Positions 50,138 to 63,011 are shown, counted from the first letter of the stretch. The stretch is 64,000 nt of DNA from Daucus carota subsp. sativus (GCF_001625215.2 NC_030384.2:21130527-21194526); one strand, 5' to 3'. The notes: a model not told the origin generated them from the letters alone. Made by a program: numbers and translations.

Positions 50138-50544
50138 GAGCACTCACATCTTGAGTCCCCATCTCTATATTTATAGGGTAATTAATCACTTTGAGTTCAA
50201 ATGCTTGCTCCATCCGAGTCCCCATTTTGGGGTTTGATTTTAGGGATAAGTTTTGAGTCCCCATGTTTGCAGATTAGTGTACAATCCCTTTCCCCATCAT
50301 CAAATCACCTCTCTCCTCTTTTAAATATATTAAATTGTAGTGGGTGAGTTTTGATAATTAAAATTTAAGTAAAAGAGAGAGAAAGAAGTAATATAAAAAG
50401 GAATATAGGGATATGGGGATGAAAAATGGGGAATGGGATGTGGAACATTTTTGATAATTTTGGGGATTTACTATTTTTGTTTGGGGATTTATTATTTTTA
50501 GTAAGTTTTTGGGGATGGGGATAGAGACCCCAATGAGAATGCTC
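50138..50544. mobile_element. Harbinger-like MITE inside the Stowaway element
   Basis: The ends GAGCACTCACATCTTGAG and the complement of CCAATGAGAATGCTC are flanked by TAA (50135-50137 and 50545-50547). The end type resembles the GAGCATCTCC element at 41791-42105. Confidence 0.8.
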
Positions 50545-50554
50545 TAATAATATT

Positions 50555-53190
50555 GGGTGTTGCTAAATGCAGTTCAAATTTGCTTAATGCAGTTCGGGTA
50601 AATTACAGTTTAATCCTCGTATGATTGTATATCTAGTATTAAATGAGATGTACATGTACTACATGACTAGTTTATGCATTAATGTGAGCATTAATTACTC
50701 ACTCTGTTTTGATTTACGTGCATAGACTTTGAAAAAAATTTATTCTCGTATACCTGCTAGCTATATTAAAAACATATTATCATGATTTGTATTTATTTTT
50801 TATTTATTCATTTTTATTTTATCGATAAATTTGTAAAATTAAATTAAGTTTCATTCTTTAAGTTTGGTTATATGAAATTTTAATTTTAATTTTTTTTTTA
50901 CAATGCATGCTTATATGCCTTACAAATTAGTATCTGTTTTAATAATTTTCGGGTGAGTCAAAGTCGAACCCGGCTGTCCCGGGACAACAGAGGATAAACC
51001 CACCACTGGGCTATCCAATCGTTATATTATTTTATAAATAATATATATTATTTATAAAAAATATATTATTTTAGTCTAATAAAAAAATATATTATTTTAG
51101 TTACGTTTTTATGAATAGTCAATAGCTATATGTTTTTAGCAAGAAATAAAAAAAAACAAATAAATTATTCTATTTATCTAATCAAATATCATAAGTGAAA
51201 AAATTCAAAATATCATATCAAATATACAAAGAATATGAAAGATGAATATAAATTATAGAAATAAATAAAATTAAAAATTCACATTGTCCATTTTATAATA
51301 TTTAGGTAAATAGTTTAAGATAGCTATTAATTTGTGATTAAAAATTCATTTTTGTATTTTTGATAAGTCATTTTTCAAAATTAATATTATATTAAAATAT
51401 TGATTGTACTTTAATTCATAATATATAATTTTTTTATAATTTTAAATGGAAAGGATTAAAATTATCATTAAATAATTCATTTACAAGTATTATAATAAAT
51501 TCCAAGTTCAGTTTTCTAAAATGTAATATGTCTTGCAAAATTTATATAAATAAAAAAATATATTTTTTGATAAAAATATATAACTAATGGATATATAAAA
51601 AAGTAATTATTAAGATAATGCCTTTATTATTAGACTAAAAATTAAAACTTCATATAAATCAAAAGTAAAGAGTGAGACTTTATTTACTTTTACAAAATTA
51701 TCAAAAAAATAAAAGTGAATAAATAAAAATTAAATACACGTGAATATATACAGCAGGTGTATACTAAGGGGCTGGTATTGTATCATGATTTTCAATGACT
51801 TTTATTGACTTTTAAAATCTAGGTGTATTCAATTGAGATTTTTAAATACTCTTTTAAAGTAAAGAGGTATTGTATCAGGATTTCTAAAAAGTCTTTCAAA
51901 GTTTGAGGTATTGAATTACAACTTTTAAAGAGTTATTAAAAGTCAGTTGTTATTCAATATATCAATGACTTTGGTGGAAATATATAATTGATAGACTTTT
52001 AATGACTTTCTATGGAAAATTGTATATATTTTTTCAGAAAATTGTCAGGCCATTCTTGAAAAGATTTGACATGACTTTTATCTTCCCTCAATTAACCGGT
52101 CGCTCCAACCTAGGGTTCATCATCTGAGAAAAGTCTCTCCAATTCATCTTGTGTGAAAAAAGTTCCTTTTCTTCTCTATTATGATTTTCTATTATCATTC
52201 TGTGTTTTTACATACATATAGATCTACTTGCTTCTACTCATGATTTTTAATTTATACAGATTGTTGAAGATCTCAATCTTGTTATAAGCATACAACGAAA
52301 ATTCAGCTACATTCAGAGCCTATCACGCATATATGCCATTCAAAGGCCATACCTACCAATTAAACACCCGTACACCTTCAAACTTAACAATCCACATATA
52401 GTGACTGAATCAAGTGAAGCAGAATTCTGTATCGACGAGAAGCACTACTTAAGTAGACCAAAAATGTTGCAGTATTAAAGGCAACATGATCAGTCTTCCA
52501 ACAACTCTACGTACTTGAGCTATATCAGTCAGTTTATGGTATCAAAACACATCATTATTAATATTAATATGAAGAGTGAAAAACACATAATTCTCGAACT
52601 CTAAAATCCGTAAATTTATAGTATCAAAAGTGAATACGAAAATCTGATACAAGGTCACAATTAACATTATGTTTGTAAATATGATTCAGTAAACAGTATT
52701 ATAGTATATACACCCAACTTGGGTATAGTAGAAGATCGAGAGGGTATAGCAAAAGGTCTAGAGGGTTTCAGAGAGGCTATTTATGATTTTAATAAAAGTC
52801 TATTAAAGTATTTCAAAGTTATGAATTCGTAAAAAAAAAAGTCTGTTAAAGTTTTTAAAAGTCATTGTCTCGGGAGTCATGAATTGTTTTTGAAATCTTA
52901 AGAAATAAACGAGAGTCATTAAAAGTCTATAAAATCCATTAAAATCATCCTCCCAAAATTTGTCATTAAAAGTCATGATACAACACCAGCCCCTAAATAC
53001 TAACACAACGAGAACAAATAGTTCAGAATAAAAATGAAAACCGGCACATAAATGAAAACGGGAAGAGTAATTAATGTTTACATGGATGCAAGTCATATAC
53101 ATGTCATTTGAGAATACCATCATAACAAGGATCGAATAGTAATTGACGCGAACTGCATTAAGCAATTTTGAACTGCATTTAGCAATTATG
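50555..53190. mobile_element. 2.6-kb non-autonomous inverted-repeat element
   Basis: The inverted repeats of about 40 bp (50555-50597 and 53148-53190) each contain two direct copies of the word TTGCTxAATGCAGTTC. The 8-bp duplication ATAATATT flanks it (50547-50554 and 53191-53198). No transposase frame is visible. The interior is AT rich and holds another inserted element (51768-52993). hAT or Mutator affinity cannot be settled by eye. Confidence 0.85.
51768..52993. mobile_element. 1.2-kb Harbinger-like non-autonomous element
   Basis: The ends GGGGCTGGTATTGTATCATG and the complement of CATGATACAACACCAGCCCC are flanked by TAA (51765-51767 and 52994-52996). Subterminal regions repeat AATGACTTTTATTGACTTTT-like words. 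No protein is encoded. Confidence 0.88.
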
Positions 53191-53442
53191 ATAATATTTT
53201 ATATTATAAAAATTTACTATTTTAGGTATGTATACAATTGATGGGACGTCCCAAAAAGGAAACTGTATACAATTCACTGGGACGTCCCAAAAAGGAAACT
53301 GTATACAATTCACTGGGACGGAGAGAGTAAACAAGTCAAAGTAGATTGCCATTTATTCGGACAGAATAAGATTGTTTAAACACTTGCGCACAATAATTCT
53401 ACCTAAGGCGGCCGAATCTACAGGTGGTTGTTTACAAACGAC

Positions 53443-55502
53443 ATGGAGAAAGGAGTTGTTTGCGTAACCGGAGGAACAGGATATGTAGTTTCTTGGCTCA
53501 TCATGAGGCTTCTTCAACATGGTTATGCTGTTAACACCACTACTAGACTTCATCATGCAGGTAACTTTGTGATATGTTTCCAAACACAGACAACTCCTAT
53601 GGTGATTCTTTCGGTGTAATCTGTTTCGTAAGCCAAGCTTTAAGTCATTTTCGACTCAAAGCGGAAAAATATTTGTTTGTGTAATAAGTCAGAGGTCGGC
53701 GTAAATCCAGAAGTAAGCCAGAAATTTACTTAAAGCTAGAAGCTATTTTGAGGTACTTTTTTCGGTGAATTTTATTTTATTTTTAACTTTTTCTGTTAAA
53801 AATTACTCATAAGATAAATTATCTATAAATAACTTTTATTATTATTTTATTATATTTTTAATAACTACTAAATCAAGTCAAAATTATGCAAAGACATTTT
53901 AAGCTATCAGTTTATCGCATAAGTGACGTTCAGTCATAAGTCAGCCATAGGTCATAAATTATCATCTGATGTTTCAATCCATTGCAGACTTGAAACACTA
54001 ATTGTCAATGTTATGAACTTGTACATTGAACCAGGATGAAATGATTTTTGTTGATAAAAATTTTCTTTGTTATGTATGATGAAATTTTTGTTATGTTTCT
54101 ATTCGATTCATCCCCTTCCCCATTTTCGTGTTGGAATTGAGCTGTGAGTAGTCAAAATGTGTTCATTCCTTTAGGCAACTAATATGTTTAGGATCACTTT
54201 TAGATCAGAAGAAGGATATTAGCTACCTAACAAACCTGCCAGGAGCATCGGAGAGGCTTCGGATCTTCACTGCAGATCTTGACAGACCAGAAAGTTTTAA
54301 TGATTCGATTCAAGGTTGCGTTGGAGTGTTTCATCTTGCTCATACTATTGATTTTGAGGTGAAAGAAGATGTAGAAACAATCACAAAAAGATCAATCAAT
54401 GCAACCATAAGCATTTTACAGGCATGCCTTGATTCAAAAACAGTGAAGAGAGTTGTGTACACTTCAAGCGCAACCACAGTGATGTTTAGTGGAAAAGATT
54501 TGGGTGTACTGGATGAGACGTTATGGACCGACGTGGATGTTGTTAGATCTCTAAAGACGGTAAGAGAATCATACTACATTTCTAAGACGCTAACCGAAAG
54601 AGCAGCATTAGAATTTGCAGAAACACATGGACTGGATCTTGTCACTGTACTTCCACCTTTTATACATGGTCCTTTCATCACGCCTCATTTCCCAGGCTCA
54701 GTGCGCACTTCAATGTCAATGATAATCGGTATGAAATTTGCTTTTACAGTTAACTTTTCTTCTCCTAGAGTTTTAGTTAAAAACTGATTATACGTCAAGC
54801 ACCCTTTGGTACATGGGAATGAATATTAGAACATAAAGCATTCTAGACGTCTTCAGCGAATTCAGATTGTTCTTGTTAAACTATAGCCTCCGACAGCTGC
54901 TTCTGAAAGTTTTGAAAATTCATACCAGTTAGTGTTTTGTTATAATGGATGCAGATAAGGCCCTCTTGGCTCATCTACATGGCTTGATGTAGTCATTAGC
55001 ACTTGGTAAAAAAGCTATGATTTTCGCGAAGTTTATGACTCTTGCGTTTCGTTTGTTTGATGTTTCAATCTGCAGATGATGATAATCCATTTGAATTTCC
55101 TGGTATTACCTCCTTCGTTCATATGGATGATGTGGCTACTGCACATATCTTCCTTTTTGAATATCTGAATGCTAGAGGAAGGTACATTTGCTGTGGAGCT
55201 GATATTACCCTTGAAGATTTTCCTAACTTTCTTAGAGAAAGATATCCTGAATATGAAGTATCATTAGCGAGGTAAATTCTTGGTTTTAAAAACTTTTTCA
55301 GATTAACGCTCAAGAAGAATCAACTTAGTGATAGGCTGATAGCCATCATTGTGTTCTTTCAAGGTTCCAAAAGCTCAAAGATTCTAAAATTGTTCGACTT
55401 TCTTCAAAGAAGCTGTTGGACACTGGATTTATATTTAGACACGGACTCGAGCAAATGTATGATGATGCAATTGAATGCTGCAAACAGAAGGGTCTTCTCT
55501 GA
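53443..55502 (+). CDS. Vestitone-reductase/DFR-like NADPH-dependent reductase, copy 3
   Basis: Exons 53443-53560, 54204-54728, 55076-55271 and 55364-55502 join in phase to 325 residues with intron positions identical to copies 1 and 2, but on the opposite strand. YTSSATTV and [12 protein letters not shown] keep the catalytic Ser, Tyr and Lys. The glycine motif reads [11 protein letters not shown], so the position that is Ala in copies 1 and 2 is Val. Exon 1 has one extra codon (TTTRLHHAG). The end is [20 protein letters not shown] and TGA at 55500-55502. It is an intact frame; activity may be affected by the Val. It converges on the ORP3-like gene, about 0.86 kb away. Confidence 0.92.
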
Positions 55503-56357
55503 TCCATGCTTGGTAAAGTTCTTGAATGCTTAATAGCTTTGGAGCAGAACTGAAAAGCCTAAAAAGTCTGAGAAGCTCTAAAAAAATTAGTAGTTAACAG
55601 GATTCAAGTATGCAGAACTGCAGATTTCAGTTTCTTTTCAATAACAATGGCGTCATGTCAGATTTCACAAACTACTATTGAGACGAAAGCGTACTTCAAA
55701 AGTTTACTTCGTACTCTTTATTAAGTTATAATGGATGGCTAGTCATAGTTTAAAATCAACCCGATTAGAATGATGCTACAGCACGTTGAAGCGTTGAAAC
55801 ACAAAAGGTTAACTGAGAAGAAGGCAAGTTCAAAACTGATCTATACACAAACATGAAAATATGATAGCTGCAACTTGAGAGTCTACACTTCCTCAAGAGA
55901 AAAGAAAACAGAAAGAAATGTACTTGGTCGCCATCAATACCATTAAGTCTAGCTCAAAACATAGGAAGACATAGTAGAGTTGAGTTGCTTCTCGGGCACA
56001 AGCTGATAGTACTGATGAGAATTTAAGGTTTGTATATGAGAACTCGACATGATAGACATATTTTTAACAGCACTCAATATGATCCTCAATACCCACCACA
56101 CTGATCTTTAGTTTACTTTCAACCCACAAGGGGCATCACTAGGTTAGTCTATGATATAAAAGAATAAGTCTAACCACATTAATTGAGACCAAAAACTGGG
56201 CTGCAACACTATCACTGTTAATTTCCTATTTTAACTGGGCCACTGGGGTAACAGAACACATTACTCTAAGTATGTACAATTAGTAGGTGCTACAAAGAAA
56301 ATTTCATAAAAAACATCAAGCATAAAGTATCTAATCACACCCTGGGATATGTCAATG
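55503..56357. other. Intergenic space between converging genes
   Basis: It must contain the 3' UTRs of reductase copy 3 (plus) and of the ORP3-like gene (minus). No other feature was seen. Confidence 0.6.
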
Positions 56358-58526
56358 TCATTCTTTAGCCAAATTTCCATACTGCCATGGGTTGAACTCT
56401 ATTGATGTGACATCCTCAGGAACATGGCTATCCGAACTATCTACAGCTGCTCGATGTTCAGTGTATTTACCATTATACTGATACACTTCCAAGTCTCCCC
56501 AAGGTGTTTGCGCTAATTCATCAGTTTGATCAAACCATCTTGTCCTAAACTTCTCGCCTTTTGCTTCTCTCATCCTTTTTTCAGCCCTCTGCTTCTCCTC
56601 TAAACTGCAAAGGAATTAAGAGTATGCAAATTTCAATATATGGTAAGTAGAGCAGATAGATGATCAGGCCCTTAAAATTTGCAATGCCACTGTTTTCTTT
56701 TGAGAAGGCTAATTATTAGAAAACAATCAAGATCCTTGCTGCAGTACACAAGAAAGACTACAATCATCAAGAACTTAATTATTACATGGACAGGGGCAGC
56801 GAAAATCTCTACATGGCTATAAACTAAGGACATTGCTAAATGGTTGCAGATGTTATGATGCTGGTGACTACCATGAACATACCATTCAAGGACTTAATAT
56901 AAACATCAAAGTTATTTTCTGGTATATTTTTCTATTACAAGGCTGCAAAGCTCCAGACCAATCTGTAAATTTCATCATCTCAAAACTAATCTGAGACCAG
57001 ATGCTGTCTCTATAGACTATAGATACATCTGAGAATATTTGGGACACTAAAAATATTCAAAACCTGATTGGTAAAAAAGAGTACAACAGAAAACAGACAA
57101 AAATTAAAAGTATTCTTGTCTATTAAATCATATAAAAAGGTTAAATATACGATTCCGTAACACAACTATTAACTGTTATTCTCATCATATATTTTTCTTT
57201 TGGGTAAGGCTGCTTCCACAACTCGAACCTTTGACCTTGTAACAAAGGTGAGGGGTATCCATCAGACTACAATGCTAAAGATATCGATTAAATTTTCATG
57301 CCTGACTTTTATTAAACTCCGCTCCTCTCAGAAGCCACACACACAAAACACAGGTGCAGGATATGAATATAGAATGCAAGGAAGAGTTCATGAAATCTTT
57401 TAATTAAGGATTAGGGCAGAAAATAGAATTGCACCTTTCGATATTAATTACATAAATTTATATTTGACCAATCACCTATATATAACCACATTACATATAA
57501 AAACATCTTTATGTTTTCTAACAAAGCATAGACATGAATAATAAACAGATTAGTGCACATGCAAAAAATTAGGCCACTATTAATCTTCCTTTATCTCCTT
57601 AGATATGATGGGTGATGCATACTAAATCCCCAGCGTGAAGATATTGCAACTTTGTGCCAGTATGGGTAATTGCGAATCTTAACACATAAGTTTAATATTT
57701 GATATTTCAGTCTAGCAGTGCAATATTTTAATACTTGATGCTGAGGTTTCACTTCAATTGTTAGTACTCCAAACTTTAATTTTCCACAAATATCTTTAAA
57801 AGCTTTTATGTAGCTTTGGAGATTGGCATAGAAACTATCATTGACATCTCGATAGCTTTATAAAGGTCATTAATGTGCAAAGGTCTAGCTGGCAATTTCT
57901 GAAGCATTAAACAAGCTGCTTCAAGTTTAGAATGCAAAACCGATTATATGGTACCTTTGAATTGACTATAGGTTTTACATAACACGTCTTATTTACAACC
58001 TTCGGTCTTGTTATATAAACATAGTAATTAATATGGAAGGTTTTGCTTAGAACAAACTTGATCTGTACAAGGTTCTACTACTTTTAAAAGAAAATTCGCC
58101 CCAATTGTTCAAGTAAATTATTTCGCGAGGCATAACCAAAAAAACAAATTTCATAGAATGCATTTACCTATAGAATCAAATTTACAAACAATTCATCCAC
58201 ATTTTTCTTTCTGCAAGAATTACAAGGTCCAAACTCCAGAGATGACGGATTATTAAATTCACTACACCAAAATACCTATCAAATCATCTAAAGGACAGTG
58301 GACGCACTCACAACCCCACTAAGACTTCCTTTCCATCTCTACATATCTAATCAGTTCTATAGAGATTCCAAAGTGGGTCGACTCGCAGTTATAAGCTAAG
58401 AATGGAACTAAAGAGTCTCAAATTTAATCATTAAAAAGAACCACGTCCTTGTGAATGTTTAGGAGTGTATGCGTTCGCATGAAGTGCGCATTGGTGTGTG
58501 TGTGTGTATGAGTGTGTGAGTGTGTG

Positions 58527-58561
<35 letters not shown>

Positions 58562-59549
58562 CTGCTCTTTTCTGCACCAGCTTTAGAAAGATCACCCTTT
58601 TCAAGGGCATATCTATCAGGACGTATGCGGGAATCTGAAGCCAAAAACCTTTTAGGGGCTGTTTCGAAGCTATTCATTTTATGTGCAAAGTATGTATAGC
58701 CGAATTTGTCTTCAGTAGGGACGTCTGCTACTCTCCAGACCTGTACATTTTTAACACTCATATCATAAAGCAAAAGAACGATCTTATCCTCATGATAGGT
58801 TTTCTTTCTGCGTTCTGTTTTTATTGTATTTATAATTTGAAATATATGTGGATTCACATAGTCGGACCTTCTAAAAGTGAAATATTCGAAAATTTACCTC
58901 TTTTAGTTCTGTTTCTGGAAGTGGTTCCCCTTCCATATCACATGGTTGATAACTCATGGATTCATTATATTTACCAGTCATTAGTATCTTAGGTTCTTCG
59001 GCAGCATTATATACATAACCATCAACTTCATATCGACCAGCACTGGAGGCCAACAAAAATTATTTAATAAGAACACCTCGCATAAAGTAAATATAATAAA
59101 CAACTCTTAACTCTAATAACAAAAATATTTTAAGTAAAAACGTTAGGCGGGATTAAGGTAACTTAAATAGCATATGACGGCAGAAACAGCATCTTAGGAA
59201 TAATAAGATTTAGACATACCCAAACCAGCCACAAGGTTGAAAATAGAGCACAACTTTGTCTCCAGTAGTCATATTTGTCATTACCATCTCTCCTGGTGAA
59301 TCTATCCATGTTCGTCCAAATATCAGATTGTTAACTTTAGTAGGAGGTGGAACTAAATCAAGAATTACACCATCTCTTTTAAGTGATACACGCGTCCTGC
59401 AAGCAGATATTTCAGTTACATATAATCTGGTCACAGGCGCACAGCTTCATGCAACAATAACTAAGAGCTATGGCCTAAGGGCTGAGAAAATTTAAAGCAT
59501 CTCCCAAAGAACTAGTAAGATGATGAGGATGGTATATACATCAAACCTG

Positions 59550-59598
<49 letters not shown>

Positions 59599-62500
59599 CA
59601 GATGAAATCAATTCATAATCTGCACCAGCACTAGCATCAAACGGTAAAAAAGAGGGTCTAATACAATATGCGGTGAAAATAAAAGACAATTTCAGTCCTG
59701 TGTTATTCTATTTCCCTATTGTTCCAAAAAATATTGAAATTAAAGACTTAATGCAAATTTTATATTGTTGTAATCCAGAATAATAGAGTGACATACTAGT
59801 TAATGTTATACTAGTCAATAACAAAGTACTAAACTGACCTTCCAAGGGGATACACATCCACAGAATTCCCTAACAGCTTTGTCTTTAATTTCGATGTTAT
59901 ATCATATGTAAAATGCTTATTTTCAGCATGGCCTGCGCTCATTGGAGGATGATGACACACCTGTAATGTTTCAAATTTTAATATATTACAAGTAAATAAA
60001 ATTAATGTGAAAAATTTATCACTATACATTCAAAATATATTAGAATTTACAGAAATAGTGTCGTCCAAGTCATTTGTATCATAGTTTGATATAGGTCTCG
60101 TCTGCCCACCTGCTCAGCAATGAATGTAATGTCATTGTGATTGACCATTTCATAAGTCTCTCCAAGAATAGGATTAAAGGGCTTCCAGGTGCGTTGGTAA
60201 GCAAAGTATACAGAAATCGCCCATGATGCTGAAAAAGAAATTAAATTAGATGTTTTATAAGTATTCTACATGTTTATTTGCAAAATTTCATTATAGTACC
60301 AGTCCTATAGTACACTCACATGCATAAACCAATCGCATGTATGGATCTTCACATTCATCTGCTTGGTCTAAGAGATGAGAGTATTCCATCAACTGTCTCA
60401 AGAAATGTGACAAATTACAAGGGTCACATTTCACAAAACATTAAAAATCAACAAACAAATAGTAGCAATTAAATTATAACAAACCTCTGCCATTTTCTGA
60501 AGCATGGTCATTGGCTCAAATATCATGACAGGAAGAGTGACCATCGATGTTATATCAGATCCAATATAGTTTTGCATCATCTTCCAATAACTGTCACGTT
60601 CCTACAAAAAAATATTGTCATGGATATGCAGAAAGAATCAAGAAACGACCAAACTTATTGTAAAAACACATGGCAAGTAATAAGTTATCTGTGATCTCTG
60701 CAGAAATTTACTTTAAACAACATATTTTTACATATGTTAGACAGCAAAGTGCAAGTTAAAAACAAATTAAAGACAGCCTCTGAATATGCCTACGATAGAG
60801 AACTAGTGCAGGGGGTTTCCGGTTCTATGATCACTAAGTCATACCAGTGACTGTATAGTACCTCTATCACGCCTTTCTGATAAACTGTTTTTCAAAACTA
60901 TAATCTAAATACAAGCACACTAAAACCCCCTGCTGCTCATATAAATGGGTTATACTATTAGCTAAGCAACTGTTTGCTTTACTCAATGATTTAGTGATAT
61001 GTGCTCGTGTCCAGACAGCATATTAGAGAAAGCTGCTAATTGCTAACTAATAGGTACATCCAAGATCCACTATAAGCATCCTTACTTTGAGTTGCAAATA
61101 CACAGACACACAAGGATAATATTAAGATACAGAAAGTGATAAAATGAATGTTCAAATGTTACAAGATGAAACCTCAAAAGAATAAAAATATTAAAACATA
61201 TACTAGTCCAACTTTGTTTTATGTCTTAAGCAAAACTAGAATATAAATGAACTTTACATACTTATTTTATTAGAAGTCTTCATATAGACCGCTACAAGAA
61301 TTATTATATAATTTAGCAAAGAAAGAAAAGGTTATTTTATATTTAAGATAATCCTTTTATTAAGATGTAAATATATATATAGGGTCGCGCTCAAGAGAGA
61401 ACCACCTCTTAAAATAGAACCATAGAACCACTAGGGTTCTGCTGCAGAACCCTAAATTTTAAATAGATTTTTAGTATCTAAATCTAAATACATGTTATTT
61501 TCATGTTTTTTCATCGTTGTGTGTGTTCAAAAATAATTTAAAAAAATAATTCATAGATATTGACATTTTTTTTGTGAAGTTCTGCTGCAGAACCCCAACT
61601 AATACTTAAGTTCTGCTGCAGAACCCTTACCTAATAAGGTAAGGGTTCTATGGTTCTCTCTCTAATGGTTCTCCCTGGAACATGACTTGTTATTCAAAGT
61701 TACTAACCCCTGCAACTTGGTGAATATTATAAACATAATACTTCATTCAACTTCTATTTAGAATTTCCTAAGAGCAAGTATATGCCAGCCCGCTGTTTGT
61801 AATTAAAAGTTTGATGGCAATAAGCCGAGAGCTTGAGACTCTAGCAGTAGATGTATTCACATGGTTTTGTATTGGTTCTAATTATATATAATTAATGTAG
61901 CTTAATTCTAATAAATTAGAAGATAAGAAAATATGGCCAGCATAACTGTTTACAGCCTACCTCGTCCTTCCATCTTCCTCTACGGGCTTCCTCTTCTGCA
62001 TCTTCTTTGCCACCTTCTGGATTTATAACCTCCACCCCTTCATATCCAAGTAACCTAGAAATATAAAACAGGATGAGGGCGACAACGAAGTACTTGTCGT
62101 TACAATATATCTTAAAACAGTAGTAGTTCCCAAAAACCAATGAAGCGAATAAGCATGTTATAACCATTGAAGCTCCTCGAACATCTCAAAAATTTGGCAA
62201 GAGAAGGCTTACGGGTCCTAGGTCAAAGATTCTAGAAGCTAGCAAGATCTCCGAAATAAAAAGCAACAAATTTAAAGAAACTATATATCAGAAGAAGCGT
62301 TTGACATTCTAATACTATTCATAAAAGATGCTGTGTAACCTTTCAAAAGAGCGTGTAGTATCCTAGCACTGCTTATTGAAGATGTTAATTAATTAGTCGT
62401 AGAAATTTATGGGAACATGCCACTAAACAATTCATAAGTCTTTAAAGTTTTAAATGACAAGACAAACACTTCTAAACCATCGACAATCAATAGTTAGCAT

Positions 62501-63011
62501 AGACTACACAATAGTGATTAAGCATGATTGTGAAGGTGAGGTAACGTCATATTGACACAGTTGAAGAGGTAACAAGGAGGTTAATAAAGCACTCTGCAGA
62601 GGTGAAAACTATAGGCTTGCATATCTTAACAACTCAACTTTTCCCAAAAATGCTGGCATTCAGTCTAGATATTATGAATTCTTTAAAAATCTTATAACTT
62701 CAAATAGAATTTCAAATATTACACTGATCAACACAATCAGTATAATCCATTGACTAATAATCACTATAAAAAATCTAACACATGACCCAAGTCACAGAAA
62801 CACACACATAATCAGATATATATAATAATCAAAACTAAAGCACATAAAGAATCAGATAAAAATAATTTAAAAAAAGCATAATTATACAAGTGATCGTATA
62901 CAAATTAACATACCCATTAACAGATCTCCCCATAGCAATCCCCAATCTTGAGAAACTAGAGCTCATAGCTGACAAGAATCCACTATTCACTTTCTTCTCT
63001 GGGCTACCCAT
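56358..63011 (-). CDS. Oxysterol-binding-protein-related protein, ORP3-like
   Basis: Ten exons (62914-63011, 61961-62054, 60485-60601, 60320-60392, 60110-60228, 59839-59960, 59220-59396, 58898-59042, 58562-58740, 56358-56604) join in phase to 456 residues, the size of the short plant ORP3 class without a PH domain. The protein starts [20 protein letters not shown]. The OSBP lipid-binding domain follows from about residue 66, with [28 protein letters not shown], the signature [19 protein letters not shown] (from 166) and [17 protein letters not shown]. The tail [19 protein letters not shown] is characteristic of the class. Arabidopsis ORP3A is ER located and binds sterol. The Ser of the EQVSHHPP signature is Cys169 here. 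Introns carry a MITE and two microsatellites. Confidence 0.95.
58493..58559. repeat. Compound (TG)n/(GA)n microsatellite at a splice donor
   Basis: An interrupted TG repeat (58493-58530) is followed by an uninterrupted GA repeat that ends at 58559. On the minus strand the (TC)n tract begins immediately inside the intron after exon 9 of the ORP3-like gene. Confidence 0.95.
59552..59597. repeat. (TG)n microsatellite
   Basis: An uninterrupted TG repeat of about 45 bp lies in the intron between exons 6 and 7 of the ORP3-like gene. Confidence 0.95.
61382..61686. mobile_element. MITE, family B copy 2 in an ORP3-like intron
   Basis: The left end GGGTCGCGCTCAAGAGAGAA and the internal GGTTCTGCTGCAGAACCC and AATAGATTTTTAGxATCTAA words match 19920-20226. 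The right end is slightly degraded (GACTT for GACCC). It sits in the intron between exons 2 and 3. Confidence 0.8.

Larger units (their letters stand above)
49926..53327. mobile_element. Stowaway MITE split by later insertions
   Basis: The left part (49926-50137) starts CTCCCTCCGTCCCAATCATT and the right part (53191-53327) ends ACTGGGACGGAGAGAG, with TA flanks at 49924-49925 and 53328-53329. The halves together match the intact relative at 42688-42998. They are separated by a 407-bp Harbinger-like MITE and a 2.6-kb inverted-repeat element. Confidence 0.88.

Noticed and set aside
49742..50264. Minus-strand open frames of about 100 codons
   Set aside because: They lie across the Stowaway and Harbinger-like MITEs and encode no known protein.
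58459..58857. Minus-strand open frame ending in Ser-Leu repeats
   Set aside because: It is ORP3 exon 9 read through into the microsatellite intron; only 58562-58740 is coding.
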